Source of the DNA: Chlamydomonas sphaeroides
Taxonomy: Eukaryota; Chlorophyta; Chlorophyceae; Chlamydomonadales; Chlamydomonadaceae
Length of the DNA stretch: 64,000 nt
Reading direction: 5' to 3'
Assembly (NCBI GenBank): GCA_001662425.1
Contig: BDDC01000010.1
Location: 10,830 to 74,829 of the forward strand
Of this stretch, positions 32,813-44,323 are shown in pieces. The notes under the pieces were generated by a model. That model did not search any database. It was not told the origin of the DNA and was given only the letters and a program-made list of their open reading frames with translations. The stretch's first letter is position 1; each line of letters begins with the position of its first letter. Position numbers and translations under genes: made by a program.

Positions 32813-35800
32813 TCAGGCCCAGCCGCTGCCCGCCCGCTCCCCGCAGCGCCTGCAGGCCCCGCCCGTGCCCTCCTCCCCGGGCCCCCCCTGCTGCTCCTCC
32901 CCCCGCTCCTCCGCATCGTCGCCCTCCTCCCGCTCCTGCCCCTCCTCCTCCTCGTCCTCCTGCAGCCCCCCGCTCGCCACGATGGCCAGCAGCCGCTCGT
33001 TGAACACAAACTGCGGCGCGCGCGCACAGCAGAGGCGGGGCTCACGGCCTCAGTAGCAGCGGGAGGCCGCCAGACACACTCTGCACCGCGAGAGCTGAGC
33101 GCACTGAGGACCACTTGCACGAACGCGTAGGCGTGCCGGGCCACTGCCAGCCGCTCCTCGCTCCTCGCCAGCGCCGCCAACTGCAACGGCCCGCTGCCTG
33201 CCTCGTACCAGCTGGCTGCACGCGCGACGCCTTCCCTGGCTCCAGCGAAGCGCCCCCCGCTGGATGCTACCCACTGCGCCGCGGCTGCCCGGCCGCCCCG
33301 CCCCGCGCCACATACCTGCACCTGCGCCAGCGGCAGCTCGTTGGGCTCGTGCACAAAGGGGTCCTCCAGGTCGCGCGCCACCTGCAGCCGCCACAGGGCC
33401 GGGCAGCTGGCTGGCTCACACGCGCACATGCGTGCTGTGCGGGGCGTGCTGCCTTCACTTACGCATGAACGCTCATGCGTGCTGCGCCACATGCTGGCGC
33501 GCACACGGCTCACGTGGGCTCACGTGCTGCGGGACGCGGCCCAGGATATGCGCCCCGCAGCGCGCGGCGCGTCCCCACTCCTGTCCGTGCACGCGCCCGT
33601 GCCGCACCTCGTGTACGGCCCAGTACGACACGTTGACCACGACCGCCATGACGGTGGCCAGCCAGATGCTGCGTATGAACGCCAGCATCACCAGCGGCAC
33701 CGTGACGGTGTGCAGCAGCAGCAGCACGAGCACCATCTGCGCCCAGGGGAAGGGGAACGGCACCTCGGCCAGCTTCCTGCGCGGGGCGGAGGCGGGAGAG
33801 AGGACGCAGGCGGCGGAGTGGGCCCAGCGAGCAGCGTCCCATCACCTCGAGCTGCCCTCGGCTCGCCCTCCCTCCCTCCCTTGCTCCTGCGGCCGCGTCC
33901 TCGCTCGGATGACGTACTGCCCCCTCCTGCCACTGGCCCCCCCGTCCCTGCCCCCGCCTGCCCCCAGCCTCACTCGCAGTGCTCGTACGCCTCCATGGCG
34001 CCCGCCAGGCCGCCCAGCGCCGCCGACAGCAGCGGCGCGCCCACGTCGAGGCCGCCCGCCGCGGAGCGAGCCATCACCAGCTGCGTTAGCCGCGAGGCTA
34101 GCACATGCGGCTGGTGGGGATGCGGGTGGGGCTGGTGAGGAGGGTGGCGGCCGGGCGCGCTGCGGTAGGCGGCGGAGCAGGGGCGGGGGCCTGGCGGGGG
34201 GAGAGGAGGGCGGCGGCGTTGAGCGATGGGCACGGGCGCGCTGCTAGGTGGCTGTCTGGGTCCTCAGCCTACACCGAGCGGCTGCTGGGGCTGCTGCGGC
34301 AGTAGGCGGCACGAGTCGCAACACACGGGGCCGCAGGGCGCCGGCCGGAGCGGGCGTCCGCGCGCAGCGCCTCGGCGGCGGCGGGCAGCCCACCTGCTTG
34401 CTGGCCGCCGCCCCTCAGCGCGCGCAGCTCCGCGGGCGTGAGGGGCCCGATGACGGGCAGCGGCATGGCCGCGTTGTAGCTGCAGGGGGCAGGCGGCGAG
34501 GGCGGGCGTGGCAGCAGGGCAGGGGCCGCGTGAGCCGGGCGACGGTCGGCACGGTGGCACGCCCATGGACGGCCACCCTGGCCTGGCTGCGCGCCTGCGC
34601 CACCCCTCCTACTCCTCGTGCCAGCCTAGCCGACGTCCCCGGCCCCGTGGCCCCGCCTCACCGCCGCCGGTGCTTCTCGTTGCCCCGCAGCACCAGCAGG
34701 TCCAACGGCGAGAACTGGCCCAGCGTGAAGCCGCCCGCGGGACTGCCGCTTGAGGGGCGAGGGCCGCCGCCGCCGCCGCAGTTGCCGGCGCCGCGGGACA
34801 GCGGTTGGAGAGAGGGGCACAGAGGAGGAGGAGGTGGCGGGCGGCGGCGGGGCGCGGCGGTGCTGGTCGCGGTGGCGGCGGGGAGGGCGGCGGAGCGATC
34901 GGCGCCGCGCGCGAGGGGCTCGGCGAAGGAGGAGCATGCCGAGGCGGCGGCGGAGGCGGCGGCGGAGGCGCAGGGGCCGGTGGCGGGCGTGGCGAGGCCG
35001 CCGGGGTCCTGGGTGAGGGGAACGACCAGGAGCACGGCGTCGCTTGGTTCGCTGCACGGCCCGACAGCACACCGCACACCGCAACCATAATATTGGCCCA
35101 TGCGTGTTCCCAGCCCGCGTCCGCCCACAGCGCCGTGCCGTCCCTCCCCCCAAGCATGCCCCGCCGGCGGCAGCGTCTGCAGCCTCGGGCAGGCTGCCCC
35201 AGCTCGGCATCAACGCACAGACAAAGACACGAAAGGCATGCTAGTCATAATGAGACTACCATAATACCACAAAGTGATTGCATAACCCTGCCCCACCGGC
35301 GGCGGCTCCTGCTGGCCGCTGCAGTGCAGCACCAGGTTGCCCAGCTCGCCGTCCCGCCGCAGCCGCTGGCAGGCCACCGCGTGCAGCAGGCTGGCGCCGT
35401 GCAGCAGGCGGCACACGAAGGTAGCGCCGGCGGGGGACAGGCCCGGCGGCGTGGGCAGCTCGGCGGCGCGGGGCGGCTTGGTAGGGGCCGGGTAGGTGGA
35501 GCAAGGGGCGGCAGGCAGGCGCCTGCCTGGGCCGGGGCCGGGGCCTGGGCCGGGGGCGGTGTGGGTGGCGGCGGCGTAGGGCTGCGGCTGTGACGGCTGC
35601 TGCTGTTGGTGCAGCGGGTTGGGGCGGGGCTGGCCAGGGGCATGGGCCGGCTGGTCCGCGGCGGCCGTGTCGTCACCGGCAGCACTGACGCCGATGGTGC
35701 CGCCGCCACCGTCGCAGCTGCGCCAGGACTTGTGGGCAGCGCCGGGGCCGTCCTGGGAGGCTGCAGGCGGGCCGGTGGCGCAGCCGTTCCCCCGCCTCGG

Positions 35801-37072
35801 GCATTGGTCGCAACGCGGGTCGCGGCCTTCGGCCAAGCCCGCCCGCACGGCCTCCTGCCCCTGCTGCTGTTGCCGGTGCTCCTGGCCGTCCCAGGACGCC
35901 GGCTTGGTCGCCGCGCCACCGCATGGCGGCGCGCCGGCGCGGCCCGCTGCGGCGGCACCCCGGCCGCCGCTGCCGCCGCCTCCGTAGCGCTCGAACGCCA
36001 CCAGCTGCCAGACGCAGCCGGTGCGGGCAGCGGCGGCGGAGGGGCGGGCGGAGCAATGGGGTGGGTGCGCTGGGCCAGCCGCCCTTGCGGGACGCAATCC
36101 CTGCGGTGCCGCGGTGCCCCCCCTTCCAAGGCATCCGCCGCCGCACAACGCCAGCAGCGGCCTGCCAGCCCACCACCAGACACAGAACCACACGCTTGTT
36201 ATCCGCCCCGGTCCGTCCCCTTTGTTCCCCCCAGTTGTTTCCCCGCGCCCACCCAACCAAGAAAACACGCACGCTCGAACCCCTGTGCCGGCCGCTCGCC
36301 CTCCACGGCCCACCTGCTCCACCGCCACCGCCAGCAGCGCGCCCATCCGCCGCAGCCGGCTCACCGCCTCCCAGTAGCGCCCGTAGGCAAACTGGGAGCT
36401 GCGGAGGGGAGAACGGGGAGGAGGGGCAGCGGGAGGGGAGGGCAGCGGACACGTGTCAGGGCCATTGGGCTGCTGGCGACCACCGGCCAGCCCCTTGTGT
36501 TCCAGTGTTAGGTAGAACAGAACCCCCCTTGTGTGCGGCACCTCCGCACTGCGGCTGGGGGCCGCACCGGAAGACGAGCACGAAGGTGAGCGTGAAGGAG
36601 AAGATCTGCGGCGGGGCGGCGGGGGGCCGACGCGGAGGGGCAGCACGCGTGGCGGGGCGGCCGCAGGGCGAAGGCAGCCGCAGGGGTCCCGGACCCTGAG
36701 CCGCGCACCCCCTGTTTGGCGTTGCTGGTCGCTGGCTGGTTCACGACACCCGCGGACCCGCCCAGGACACGCGGCGACTGCTGGGCTCCTCCCTGAGCCT
36801 GCCTTCGCTCCTCCTTCCCCCCATCCCCCTCCTCTCCCTTCCCCGCTCTCCTCAGATCTCACTTCTCCCTGCTCCCCTCCTCCTCCTCCCCCTGCCCCCA
36901 CCTGGTGCGGGTACGAGTTGCGCCATAGCGAGTCGCCAAAGCCGCCCAGCTGCAGCACCAGCGCCGTGAGGCCGGCCGACAGCGCAACCGCCGGCAGCGT
37001 GCGCGGGAAGGCCGAGCCGTAGAGCCGCAGCAGCAGCGGCAGGCCCCACAGCGTCTTCTCGTACGTGATCAT
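32813..37072 (-). CDS. Bestrophin-like (UPF0187) anion channel, chloroplast type
   Basis: Minus-strand exons: 36902-37072, 36568-36605, 36314-36398, 35297-36004, one ending near 34659, one near 34400-34481, about 33975-34101, about 33617-33776, about 33317-33394, and 32813-33010. Readable parts follow the bestrophin/YneE order: ITYEKTLWGLPLLLRLYGS, IFSFTLTFVLVFRSQFAYG, RYWEAVSRLRRM, then a membrane block (VTVPLVMLAFIRSIWLATVM) and the hallmark RDLEDPFVHEPNELPL. Plant and algal members sit in the thylakoid; Chlamydomonas BST1-3 conduct bicarbonate for the CO2-concentrating mechanism. Here an exon of 708 nt inserts about 200 Gly/Gln/Pro-rich residues between the membrane halves, and the tail is strongly acidic (EDEEEEGQ). 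The junction after 35297 does not phase with the best next acceptor, so one exon boundary is unresolved. No clear transit peptide precedes the first Met. Confidence 0.9.
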
Positions 37073-37537
37073 CGCGGCGGCTCAACGCGCGTATGGAACG
37101 GAAGAGGGTTCGCCGGCTGCGCGCTGCCGTGGCTTGCAATCGCTGCTCGCCGCAGCGCGGTGATATGCAGCTGCCGGCAATGCAGCAAGCGGCTGCTGGT
37201 TGCGGCGCGCCGAGCAGCCGCCGCGAACGTCGGGCTTGCAAAATGCAAATGCGCCGCGAGTCCTGCGCCTGCGCAGCCGCGGCCGCAGCTGCTGCACAGG
37301 CGCCCACAGCAGCAACGCGTGTCGCAGCTCGCCGTTGCGAAGAGCCGGCTCCGCGCGACAAGAGGCGACCCGCGGGCCGCTGCGCGAGCAGAGCTCGCAA
37401 CCCCTCAGCTGAGAGGTCCGTAGTAAGCTCTGTAATGAAGAGAGGGGGCTGGTGCAGGGTGCCGCCGTGTCGCCGGAGGGCGAGCCAGGCGCCGGTCTGG
37501 CAGCTTGCGTGTCGTACTCGGCGCCGTTTCCCCCAAA
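37073..37537. other. Spacer between bestrophin and TadA genes
   Basis: The spacer separates two genes transcribed in the same (minus) direction. It should hold the TadA 3' UTR and the bestrophin promoter and 5' UTR. A short upstream exon encoding a bestrophin transit peptide is possible but not demonstrated. Confidence 0.4.
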
Positions 37538-38437
37538 TCACCCGGCCGCCACGCGCGCCGCCAGCGCCGCTTCCGTTGCGGCGGCGGCAGCCTTCGCCGC
37601 CGCGGCCTGCTTCCGCCGGCTGCTGAAGAACCCCCGCATTAGCGTGGCCGCCTCAGCCTCCATGCAACCGCCCTGGACCACTATGTTTGGGTGGAAAGGG
37701 TGAGGCCGCTCGCTGGCGCCGCGACCCGGCGCCGGCTGCTCCTCGTCGCTGTCGACCGAGCAGCAGTGCGCCGCCGCCCTCGCGCCCTGCTGTTGATGGG
37801 GAAAGAGCTGCACCCAGCTGCCGTCGGCGCCGACGCGAGGCTGCCTAGCGCCGTACACGACGCGCGACACGCGGGCCTGCAAGATGGCGCCAGCGCACAT
37901 GGGGCAGGGCTCCACAGTGACGTAGAGCGTGGTGTCGTGCAGTCGCCATCGGCGCAGCTGGGACGCGCCGGCCGCGATGCACAGCATCTCGGCGTGCGCC
38001 AGTGGGCTCTGCAGCGAGTCGACGAGGTTGTGCGCGGCGGCGATGACATCGTCGCCGGGGCCGACGAGGAGGGCGCCGACGGGGACCTCGCCGGAGGCCG
38101 CGGCAGCGCGGGCCTGCTCCAGCGCCATCGACATGTAAGCCATGTCGTCGGCGGTGAAGGGCGCTGGATGGGTTGGGGATGAAGAGCTGGCGCCGGGAGC
38201 TAGGCCGGGTGTTGAGATGTGCAGGCTAGGGTTGGGGCTGGGGTCGGGGAGGCCTTCGGCCTGCGCGGGTTCTTGACAAGCCACCAGGGTGGTTGCGCTG
38301 GCTCCCGGCCAACGGCAATAGGCAATTGGCCTACGTCTCATCGCAGTGGGCGTTGTCACTGTTCGAATAGCACGACAGCCATGTGGGTGAGGCCGAACTG
38401 CGAGCCGCGCGCGAGCAATTGGCACCACGAGGGCCAT
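37538..38437 (-). CDS. tadA: tRNA-specific adenosine deaminase (TadA type)
   Basis: A single uninterrupted frame of 299 residues from a true ATG. The deaminase domain occupies about residues 90-270. It shows the zinc/catalytic motif HAEM and the second zinc motif PCPMCAGAI with both cysteines, plus the family-typical SGEVPVGALLV, AHNLVD and RVSRVVYGARQP stretches. TadA converts A34 of tRNA-Arg(ACG) to inosine in bacteria and plastids. The first 80 residues are basic, Ala/Ser-rich and resemble a plastid transit peptide, so an organellar enzyme is likely (inference). Residues about 220-245 form a non-conserved insertion (SVDSDEEQPAPGRG). The lack of introns is unusual in this window. Confidence 0.93.
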   Translation of the reverse strand: MALVVPIARARLAVRPHPHGCRAIRTVTTPTAMRRRPIAYCRWPGASATTLVACQEPAQAEGLPDPSPNPSLHISTPGLAPGASSSSPTHPAPFTADDMAYMSMALEQARAAAASGEVPVGALLVGPGDDVIAAAHNLVDSLQSPLAHAEMLCIAAGASQLRRWRLHDTTLYVTVEPCPMCAGAILQARVSRVVYGARQPRVGADGSWVQLFPHQQQGARAAAHCCSVDSDEEQPAPGRGASERPHPFHPNIVVQGGCMEAEAATLMRGFFSSRRKQAAAAKAAAAATEAALAARVAAG

Positions 38438-38640
38438 CTTTGCGCGGCGCCGCCCTAGCGCTCAATATTGTGGGGGAGCAGCGGGTATGATTGGTGGCGT
38501 CGTGCTGAGTGTGTTGCGACGCGCCAGCGGTGTTCCTGAGGAAGTCCCCTAGCCTCCCTGGACCCATGCAGCTTTGGCGGGGCACACCAGGGCCCGGCCA
38601 ACCCCAGGAGCTCTCTCTCTCCGAAAGAAAGGCTGCCAAC
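38438..38640. promoter_or_regulatory. Divergent promoter region TadA / RPS16
   Basis: Only 203 bases separate the start codons of the two divergently transcribed genes, so their promoters must overlap or be shared. A pyrimidine run (ctctctctct) lies about 30 bases before the RPS16 ATG. No TATA box is evident. Confidence 0.6.
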
Positions 38641-41406
38641 ATGGCGACGCAGGTGACCTAGCAGCTGCTCTGCGTGAAGGTGCCGCCGAGAACAAGAAGC
38701 AATGCTTGACGGCTTGCCACTCCCTACTTTTTCCCGCATGCCACCTCGCTTCATGTAACGCAGTCGGTTCAGTGCTTCGGCCGCAAGGTGCGTTGTTGTT
38801 CGGCGGCGCGAGGTGGCGATTGCCCTGCGGCGGCCGGCAGCGTGCCGAAGGCCTGGCGCTAAATGGCATGTTCCGCGCGTGTTACGACCCGCAGAAGACC
38901 GCCGTTGCGGTTGCCTACTGCAAGCAGGGCAACGGCCTTGTCAAGCTCAATGGTAAGAGTGCAAAGGGCAACATGTCCCAGCCGAAGTATTAGCCGTTGG
39001 AGTATTCGCTTGCATGCTTTGAGCACCCACGCAAAAGAGACGCGGCGCAGCCGGCACGCTGGGCGGCTGGCGATGCCAGGCGGCGGTCGCGCGCTGCCTG
39101 CAGCAGTCGCGCCTACACGCGACGGTTGCCAGCTCGGGCGAACGCAGCTGCCGGCGGAGCCGTGTCGGCGCACTGTGCCGGCTACAGCGGACGATGTTTC
39201 GCTGGGCGGCTCTTGCCCGGACGCTGTGGAGCTGCTTGGCGCTGTCTGTCGCTCGCTCGGGCAGCTGGAGGCGGGGACTGGTGTAATGCCAAACGGAGCC
39301 TGGCGGGGGCACGCCGGTCCGCCCCGGGCTGCTTGCCCCGGGGACCAGCTGGCCTCACGCCTGCCCGCCGTGGATGCAGCAGCGACCCAGCTGGCATGGC
39401 GCTGAACGGACAGCAGCACCAGCACCAGCAGCCCTTACACAGAGAGTAGCAGCTGCACCTGAACGCAGCTGGACGGACCGCGCGGCCGCCCCACGGACAC
39501 ACGGACCGTATGCTGCCCACCGGACACTTGGCGCCCCACCATGCGCAGCCGCCCCTACCGGCGTTCCCCGCTCCATGTGTGCCCCCGCGGACTGGCCCTG
39601 TCGCTGCGCATCTGTTCCTCCTCCCGCGCCACCGCGCTGCGCCGACCGCTCTGCTCCCCGCCCGCCCGCACCTGCACCTGTGTGTGCGCCACAGGCCAGC
39701 CCCTTGAGCTGGTGAAGCCTGATGCCATGCGCTTCAAGGTCTTCGAGCCCATCATGGTTATCGGCCGCCAGAAGGTCAAGAACCTGGACATCCGCCTGCG
39801 CGTCAAGGGTGGCGGCCACGTGTCGCAGATCTACGGTGAGGATGGCAGCGGCAGCTGCAGCGCGCAGGGTCGCGGGCAGAGCGAGGGCGGGATCTGGGGC
39901 TGTACCGGGGAGGGGCGGGGAAGCATTGTTCGTTGCACTTGAGCACTGCTTGGCATGGCGGTTTCGAGCGACGAACTCACGAGGTGTGGCGGCGGGCGCG
40001 ACAGCAGCAGCGCTGGCGGCACTGGCGCGCGTGGCAGGCGCATCAAGGAGCAGCGGCAGCCTGCACCAGCAGCTACTGGCGGCGCTGCGGCGGTCTGGCG
40101 CTAGCGGCCCTAGCGGTCTCGCGCTAGCGGCCCTGGCGCGGCTTCTGAACACGGTTATGCGGCATGCTACCCCTTGAGGACCCGGGTAGCCTGTGTGCGG
40201 CGGAGGTCGGCGCTGGGCAGGGCCAGCCCGGCGCTGCGTGCTGCGAGGCGCTGGACCCCATGCTGAGCGGCGCAGCGGCGGGCGCAGCTGCTACGGCGAG
40301 CGGGAGTTGCAGTATCGCGATGCCTGCAGCACCCGCGTACTACTGGCCGCAAGCACGGGCACGCGCTAGAACAGGCGCGCTGGTGTGCACGGAGTGTCCA
40401 TAGCCGGCAGGGCAGCGACGCCGTCGCTGCCGTCGGCAGGCGCTTGCGGCGGCTTGTGCTGCTGACCGGCGATGTGGCGATGGCGCCGCTCCTTGTTCAG
40501 GCGCTGATGCTGCCGCAGCGGGCCACGACTCAGCGCCTGGCGCTCCTGGCGGCTGCGAGGACCGCTACCGCACGCGGCTGCAGAGCTGCGTATTGCTGGT
40601 GCAGAAGGAAACCGCCCAGTCCGGAGTGCTGCCTTCCAGCTGCTGGCACAAGCCCACGGATGCGTATCGCCACCAGGGCCTGCAGCAGCTCCTGCACCAG
40701 CGCAGCTCAGATCACCCTCATAAGAAGCTTTGGCTACAGAGCTCACCAGCTCTCGCTGCCACTCCGGCCCTGGCTATGCGCCGCGCCGGGCTCCGCAGGC
40801 TCACCTCGGTGTCCCGGTGTCTACCGTATGCTCTCCTCCCTCAATGTGGCATTTGGCCAGCGCGCTCACCATCCCCGCATTTCCGTGCCCTGCCCTGCGC
40901 CCGCAGCTCTGCGCCAGGCGATCGCCAAGGCCGTCGTTGCCTTCTACCAGAAGTACGTGGACGAGCAGAGCAAGCAGCAGATCAAGGACGCCCTCCTGCA
41001 GTTCGACAGGACGCTGCTGGTGGCTGACCCCCGCCGCTGCGAGCCCAAGAAGTGGGTCGGCGCCCGGGCTCATGGGGGCTGGGGCTGCGGTTTGGCCGGG
41101 TCATGGGTTGGGGCCTGGTCCGGGGATTGGGCAACTGGACAGTCCGGTGAAGAGGCAGTTGCAGGAGCTGCTACCGGAAGGGCATGATGGGGTTCAACAT
41201 TGAAGCCCGATGGTCTCCTTGGGCAAAGACCCTGGGGCACAGGCTTGCAGTACCGGATCCGCAGCAAGCGGCACGGCGCGCGGCTGTGCTTGAGCGCACG
41301 TTGTGTCGCAACCACTCACCATCCTGCTCCTGTTCCCTTCCTATCTCCCATCACCAGGTTCGGTGGCCGCGGCGCCCGCGCCCGGTTCCAGAAGTCGTAC
41401 CGTTAA
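38641..41406 (+). CDS. RPS16: 40S ribosomal protein S16 (uS9)
   Basis: Six exons (38641-38652, 38764-38787, 38895-38952, 39695-39835, 40907-41051, 41358-41406) splice in frame to 142 residues, matching the family length. Recognisable segments are [90 protein letters not shown] and the terminal ARARFQKSYR. The C-terminal basic tail reaches the ribosomal P site. The first exon is only 12 nt (MATQ), and introns 3 and 4 are long (742 and 1071 nt). It is a cytosolic small-subunit protein, expected to be highly expressed. TGTAA at 41706-41710, 300 bases after the stop, is a likely poly(A) signal. Confidence 0.97.
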
Positions 41407-41705
41407 GCGGTACGCTGGAGCCGCCGGCAGAGGCTTCGGCGGCATCGCGCACGGGGCGCCCCGGCCGCGACCGCTTCGTTGTGCTCATCGTGGCGGGGTC
41501 CGCGCTGCCAGGCGGCATGCTGGTGGCGTGGCGGCCGGGGCGGGGCTAGGCCTGCTGCGCGGCTGGCGGCTGGCATGCGCCGCGGGCGTGGGGCTGCCTG
41601 AGCCAGTGCGGCGCAGGGTGGCAAGCGGCCGTGGCGTGGGCCGGCTGGCCAGGGAGGGTGTTGGTCGGTGTGGAGGTGTGCGTCTGGACTCGGCCGCGGT
41701 CCAGG

Positions 41706-41710
41706 TGTAA
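41706..41710 (+). terminator. Candidate TGTAA polyadenylation signal of RPS16
   Basis: TGTAA on the coding strand 300 bases downstream of the RPS16 stop codon. Confidence 0.5.
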
Positions 41711-43182
41711 CAGGAAAAACCCGATGCCGGCGCCCCTGTGCCCTGACGTGCAGCAACGCAGCCGGCCAAGGGCAGCGCTGTGCAGTTGCTGTGGGGATTC
41801 CAGAGGCTGATACCCTCCGCCTACGGCTGGGGTGGGGGCCGCAGGACCCCCCCACTAGGGGACGGTGCAAAGAGCAAGCGAGTCGGCGAGCCGTGCAGAC
41901 CGTCAAGTGCGGTCAGGGATGGAGGCGTGGCGCACCCCAGGCGCATCTGTACTTCGGAGTGATCGATGGTCTTCTTTTGGCTGACCCCAGGTGAATGCTA
42001 CGGTGTATCGGAGCTGGTAAGGATAACATGGTACCACAGCGATGACAGGATAAGGTGGTCTCGTCCGCCGAACCGGCCTCGCGCCACGGTAACTGTCCGC
42101 AACCTGAGTTGCCATTGCCCTCTGCACGCTGCTGGTCCCCCACCCGCCAAGCTGCAGGTTGAAGGCCAGGAACAGCCGGGGGGCGACATAAGACATACCC
42201 ATGATTCACATCTGATCCACAGGGAATGCGCGGTTTCTGCAAACTTGGTATGGAAGTTAACGAACAAACTTGATATGTCGGAGCGCTTACTCGGGCATCA
42301 CAGTCGTATCTGAATAGTCACTATATTCTTAAGATAGCCGTGAAGGCCGTCTTGTGCGGTCAGGGCAAGTGCACCCTGGCTGTGCTCCACATTGGTCGGT
42401 GGTCCGCCGTTGCCTGACTCTGAAGCTGGTAAAGAGAACGTCTGGGCCGGTTGCAGACCCATGGTACAATTACATAGCAAGCTTGTCCGTGCTCTTTCTT
42501 GTGCTGTCCGTTGTATGTAATGCTTGTCAATTGTAGCAAGCCAGTGGGTGATGGCGTAAAAGACTTGCAGTGTCGCCTTTTGATCTCGGCGCGATCGAGG
42601 CGCGGCCGAATCCGCGTTCAAAGCAGCGAGCACACCTCACCTCCGGAACGTGCAGCACTCCACGTCATCAGCACAACAGCATTGCAGAGCTTGTAGCTCG
42701 CGGTCTTCCCCTCGACACTTGCGGTGAGTGCAACAGTGCCCCGCGAGCCTCCATCTCTAGTCCATTGGCTTGGTCGCGCTAGGCTGGAGGTGATGCCTCC
42801 TGCAGCCTACAGCACAGCGTCTGGAGCTTGGTGTCGGGCACGGGCAGATGCCGCGCATGCGGCGAACTCAACCTTCAATCCGTCGCGATCAGCATCCACG
42901 TTGAACCGACCAGCATCGATGGCCCGAATTCAGCGCTCTGCGAGCGACGATCTCATCAGTCTCAGATGCGCACGCTTGCGCCGTGTCGCGACTTTCCATC
43001 GTTTCCGGGACCTGCCGCTTCACCGCAGTCAACATGTCGCACTGCAATTACCTCATAGCCACTCCGCTGGGGCAGCACGCTACGCGTCTAGGGTCAGCTA
43101 CCTCCCACCGCGCCTGCCACCTGGCTAACCCACTTTCCTGACCTCGCTGCCCTGTCTCAGGACTCTCTCCACAACAGCAATC
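41711..43182. other. Intergenic region between RPS16 and the plastid-protein gene
   Basis: Less GC-rich than the flanking genes, with many stops in all frames, and I recognise no gene. The right end contains the promoter and 5' UTR of the gene at 43183. Confidence 0.5.
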
Positions 43183-44323
43183 ATGCTGGCCGCCAAGACC
43201 GTTGCCCCCACCCTGCCCGCCCGCGCCGCCGGCGCGCGCCCCGCCTTTGGCGCGCGCCCAGCTGTGCCGGTGCAGCGCCGCCGCGTGGCTGCCGCCGCCG
43301 GTGATGAGGCCAACCTCTTCGTCAACATCATTGGCTCGGGCCTGGCCGGTGCCGCCGTCGCTGCCGTGACCACCTACACCAGCGAGAACAGGGACAAGGA
43401 GATTGAGCGCATCCAGACCGTGGAGGGCGCGCTGCCCATCGGCGCCGCCGTGGCCGCCGACGCCATCGCCCACTCGATTCCCGGCCTGAGCGTCCTGCTC
43501 AACTTGATTGCCGAGCCCGTCGGTGCCGCCTGGTAAGGCGTAAGGAATACGCCAGCCACGGGCGCGACCGTCTCATGCCTGCTGGAGGGAAGCGGCGTGC
43601 AATCAGGGGCGTGTGCACGGATTCGGCTGTCTGCGCTTCCTTGCATGGTGGCCTGGTACTGATGCCTGCCCTCCCCTGCCCGAACCCCGCAGCGGTGTCG
43701 CGTACATGATGACCCTCATCCTGTCCGCCCCCTCGGTTGACCCCAACACGCTCGCGCCCGAGGGCACCGTGCTGAACGCCAAGAAGGCGCAGGACTCTCG
43801 CGGCGCCCTGCGCGTGCCCTTCACCCGCCTCATCCCTACCGCCCTCAAGGTACGCCCCACGCGCCGGCCCGCGCTCTGCCCTTCGCTCAGCCGTCTGCCC
43901 CTGCCAAGCCTTCGCCTCGCCGTAGCCGCCCAACCACAGCCACCGAAGCCACCCGCAACCGCCACTCCTCTGCCTGCAAAGCAGCCACCACGGGCGCGGC
44001 TTCCTCCGACCCGCACTCTTTGCCTCCACCTACCACTGCCCTAACCTGCGCCTTTTTTCCGCCGTCCTCGTCCTCCCGCCCCACCCCAGGTTGTGGACAC
44101 CTCGAACGACGCCTCGTCGGGCGCCGGCTGGACCATTGGCGAGAACGGCCTGCCCAAGTTGCCCATCAACTCTGTGCTCATCGTGCTGGGTGTGGGCGGC
44201 CTCATCCTGGAGAGCGCCGCGCACGCGCCCGTCATGAGCTTCTTCCTGCCGCGCGTGCTCACGCTCGCGGCGTGGTACGCGGCCGTCGGCTACGCCGGCC
44301 TCGACAAGCGCGAGACGGCCTAA
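43183..44323 (+). CDS. Plastid-targeted membrane protein of unknown function
   Basis: Three exons (43183-43532, 43693-43849, 44090-44323) join in frame to 246 residues. The N-terminus, up to about residue 40, is Ala/Arg/Pro-rich (PARAAGARPAFGARPAVPVQ) and ends with a VAAA-like cleavage context, as in chloroplast transit peptides. The mature part has at least four hydrophobic helices: NIIGSGLAGAAVAAVTTY, ALPIGAAVAADAIAH with SVLLNLIAEPVGAA, GVAYMMTLIL, and INSVLIVLGVGGLILES, with a final LTLAAWYAAVGYAG. I do not recognise a named family. Low-complexity content is low and codon use is strongly C/G-ending, which suggests a well-expressed conserved protein of thylakoid or envelope. The function is left open. 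Confidence 0.75.
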
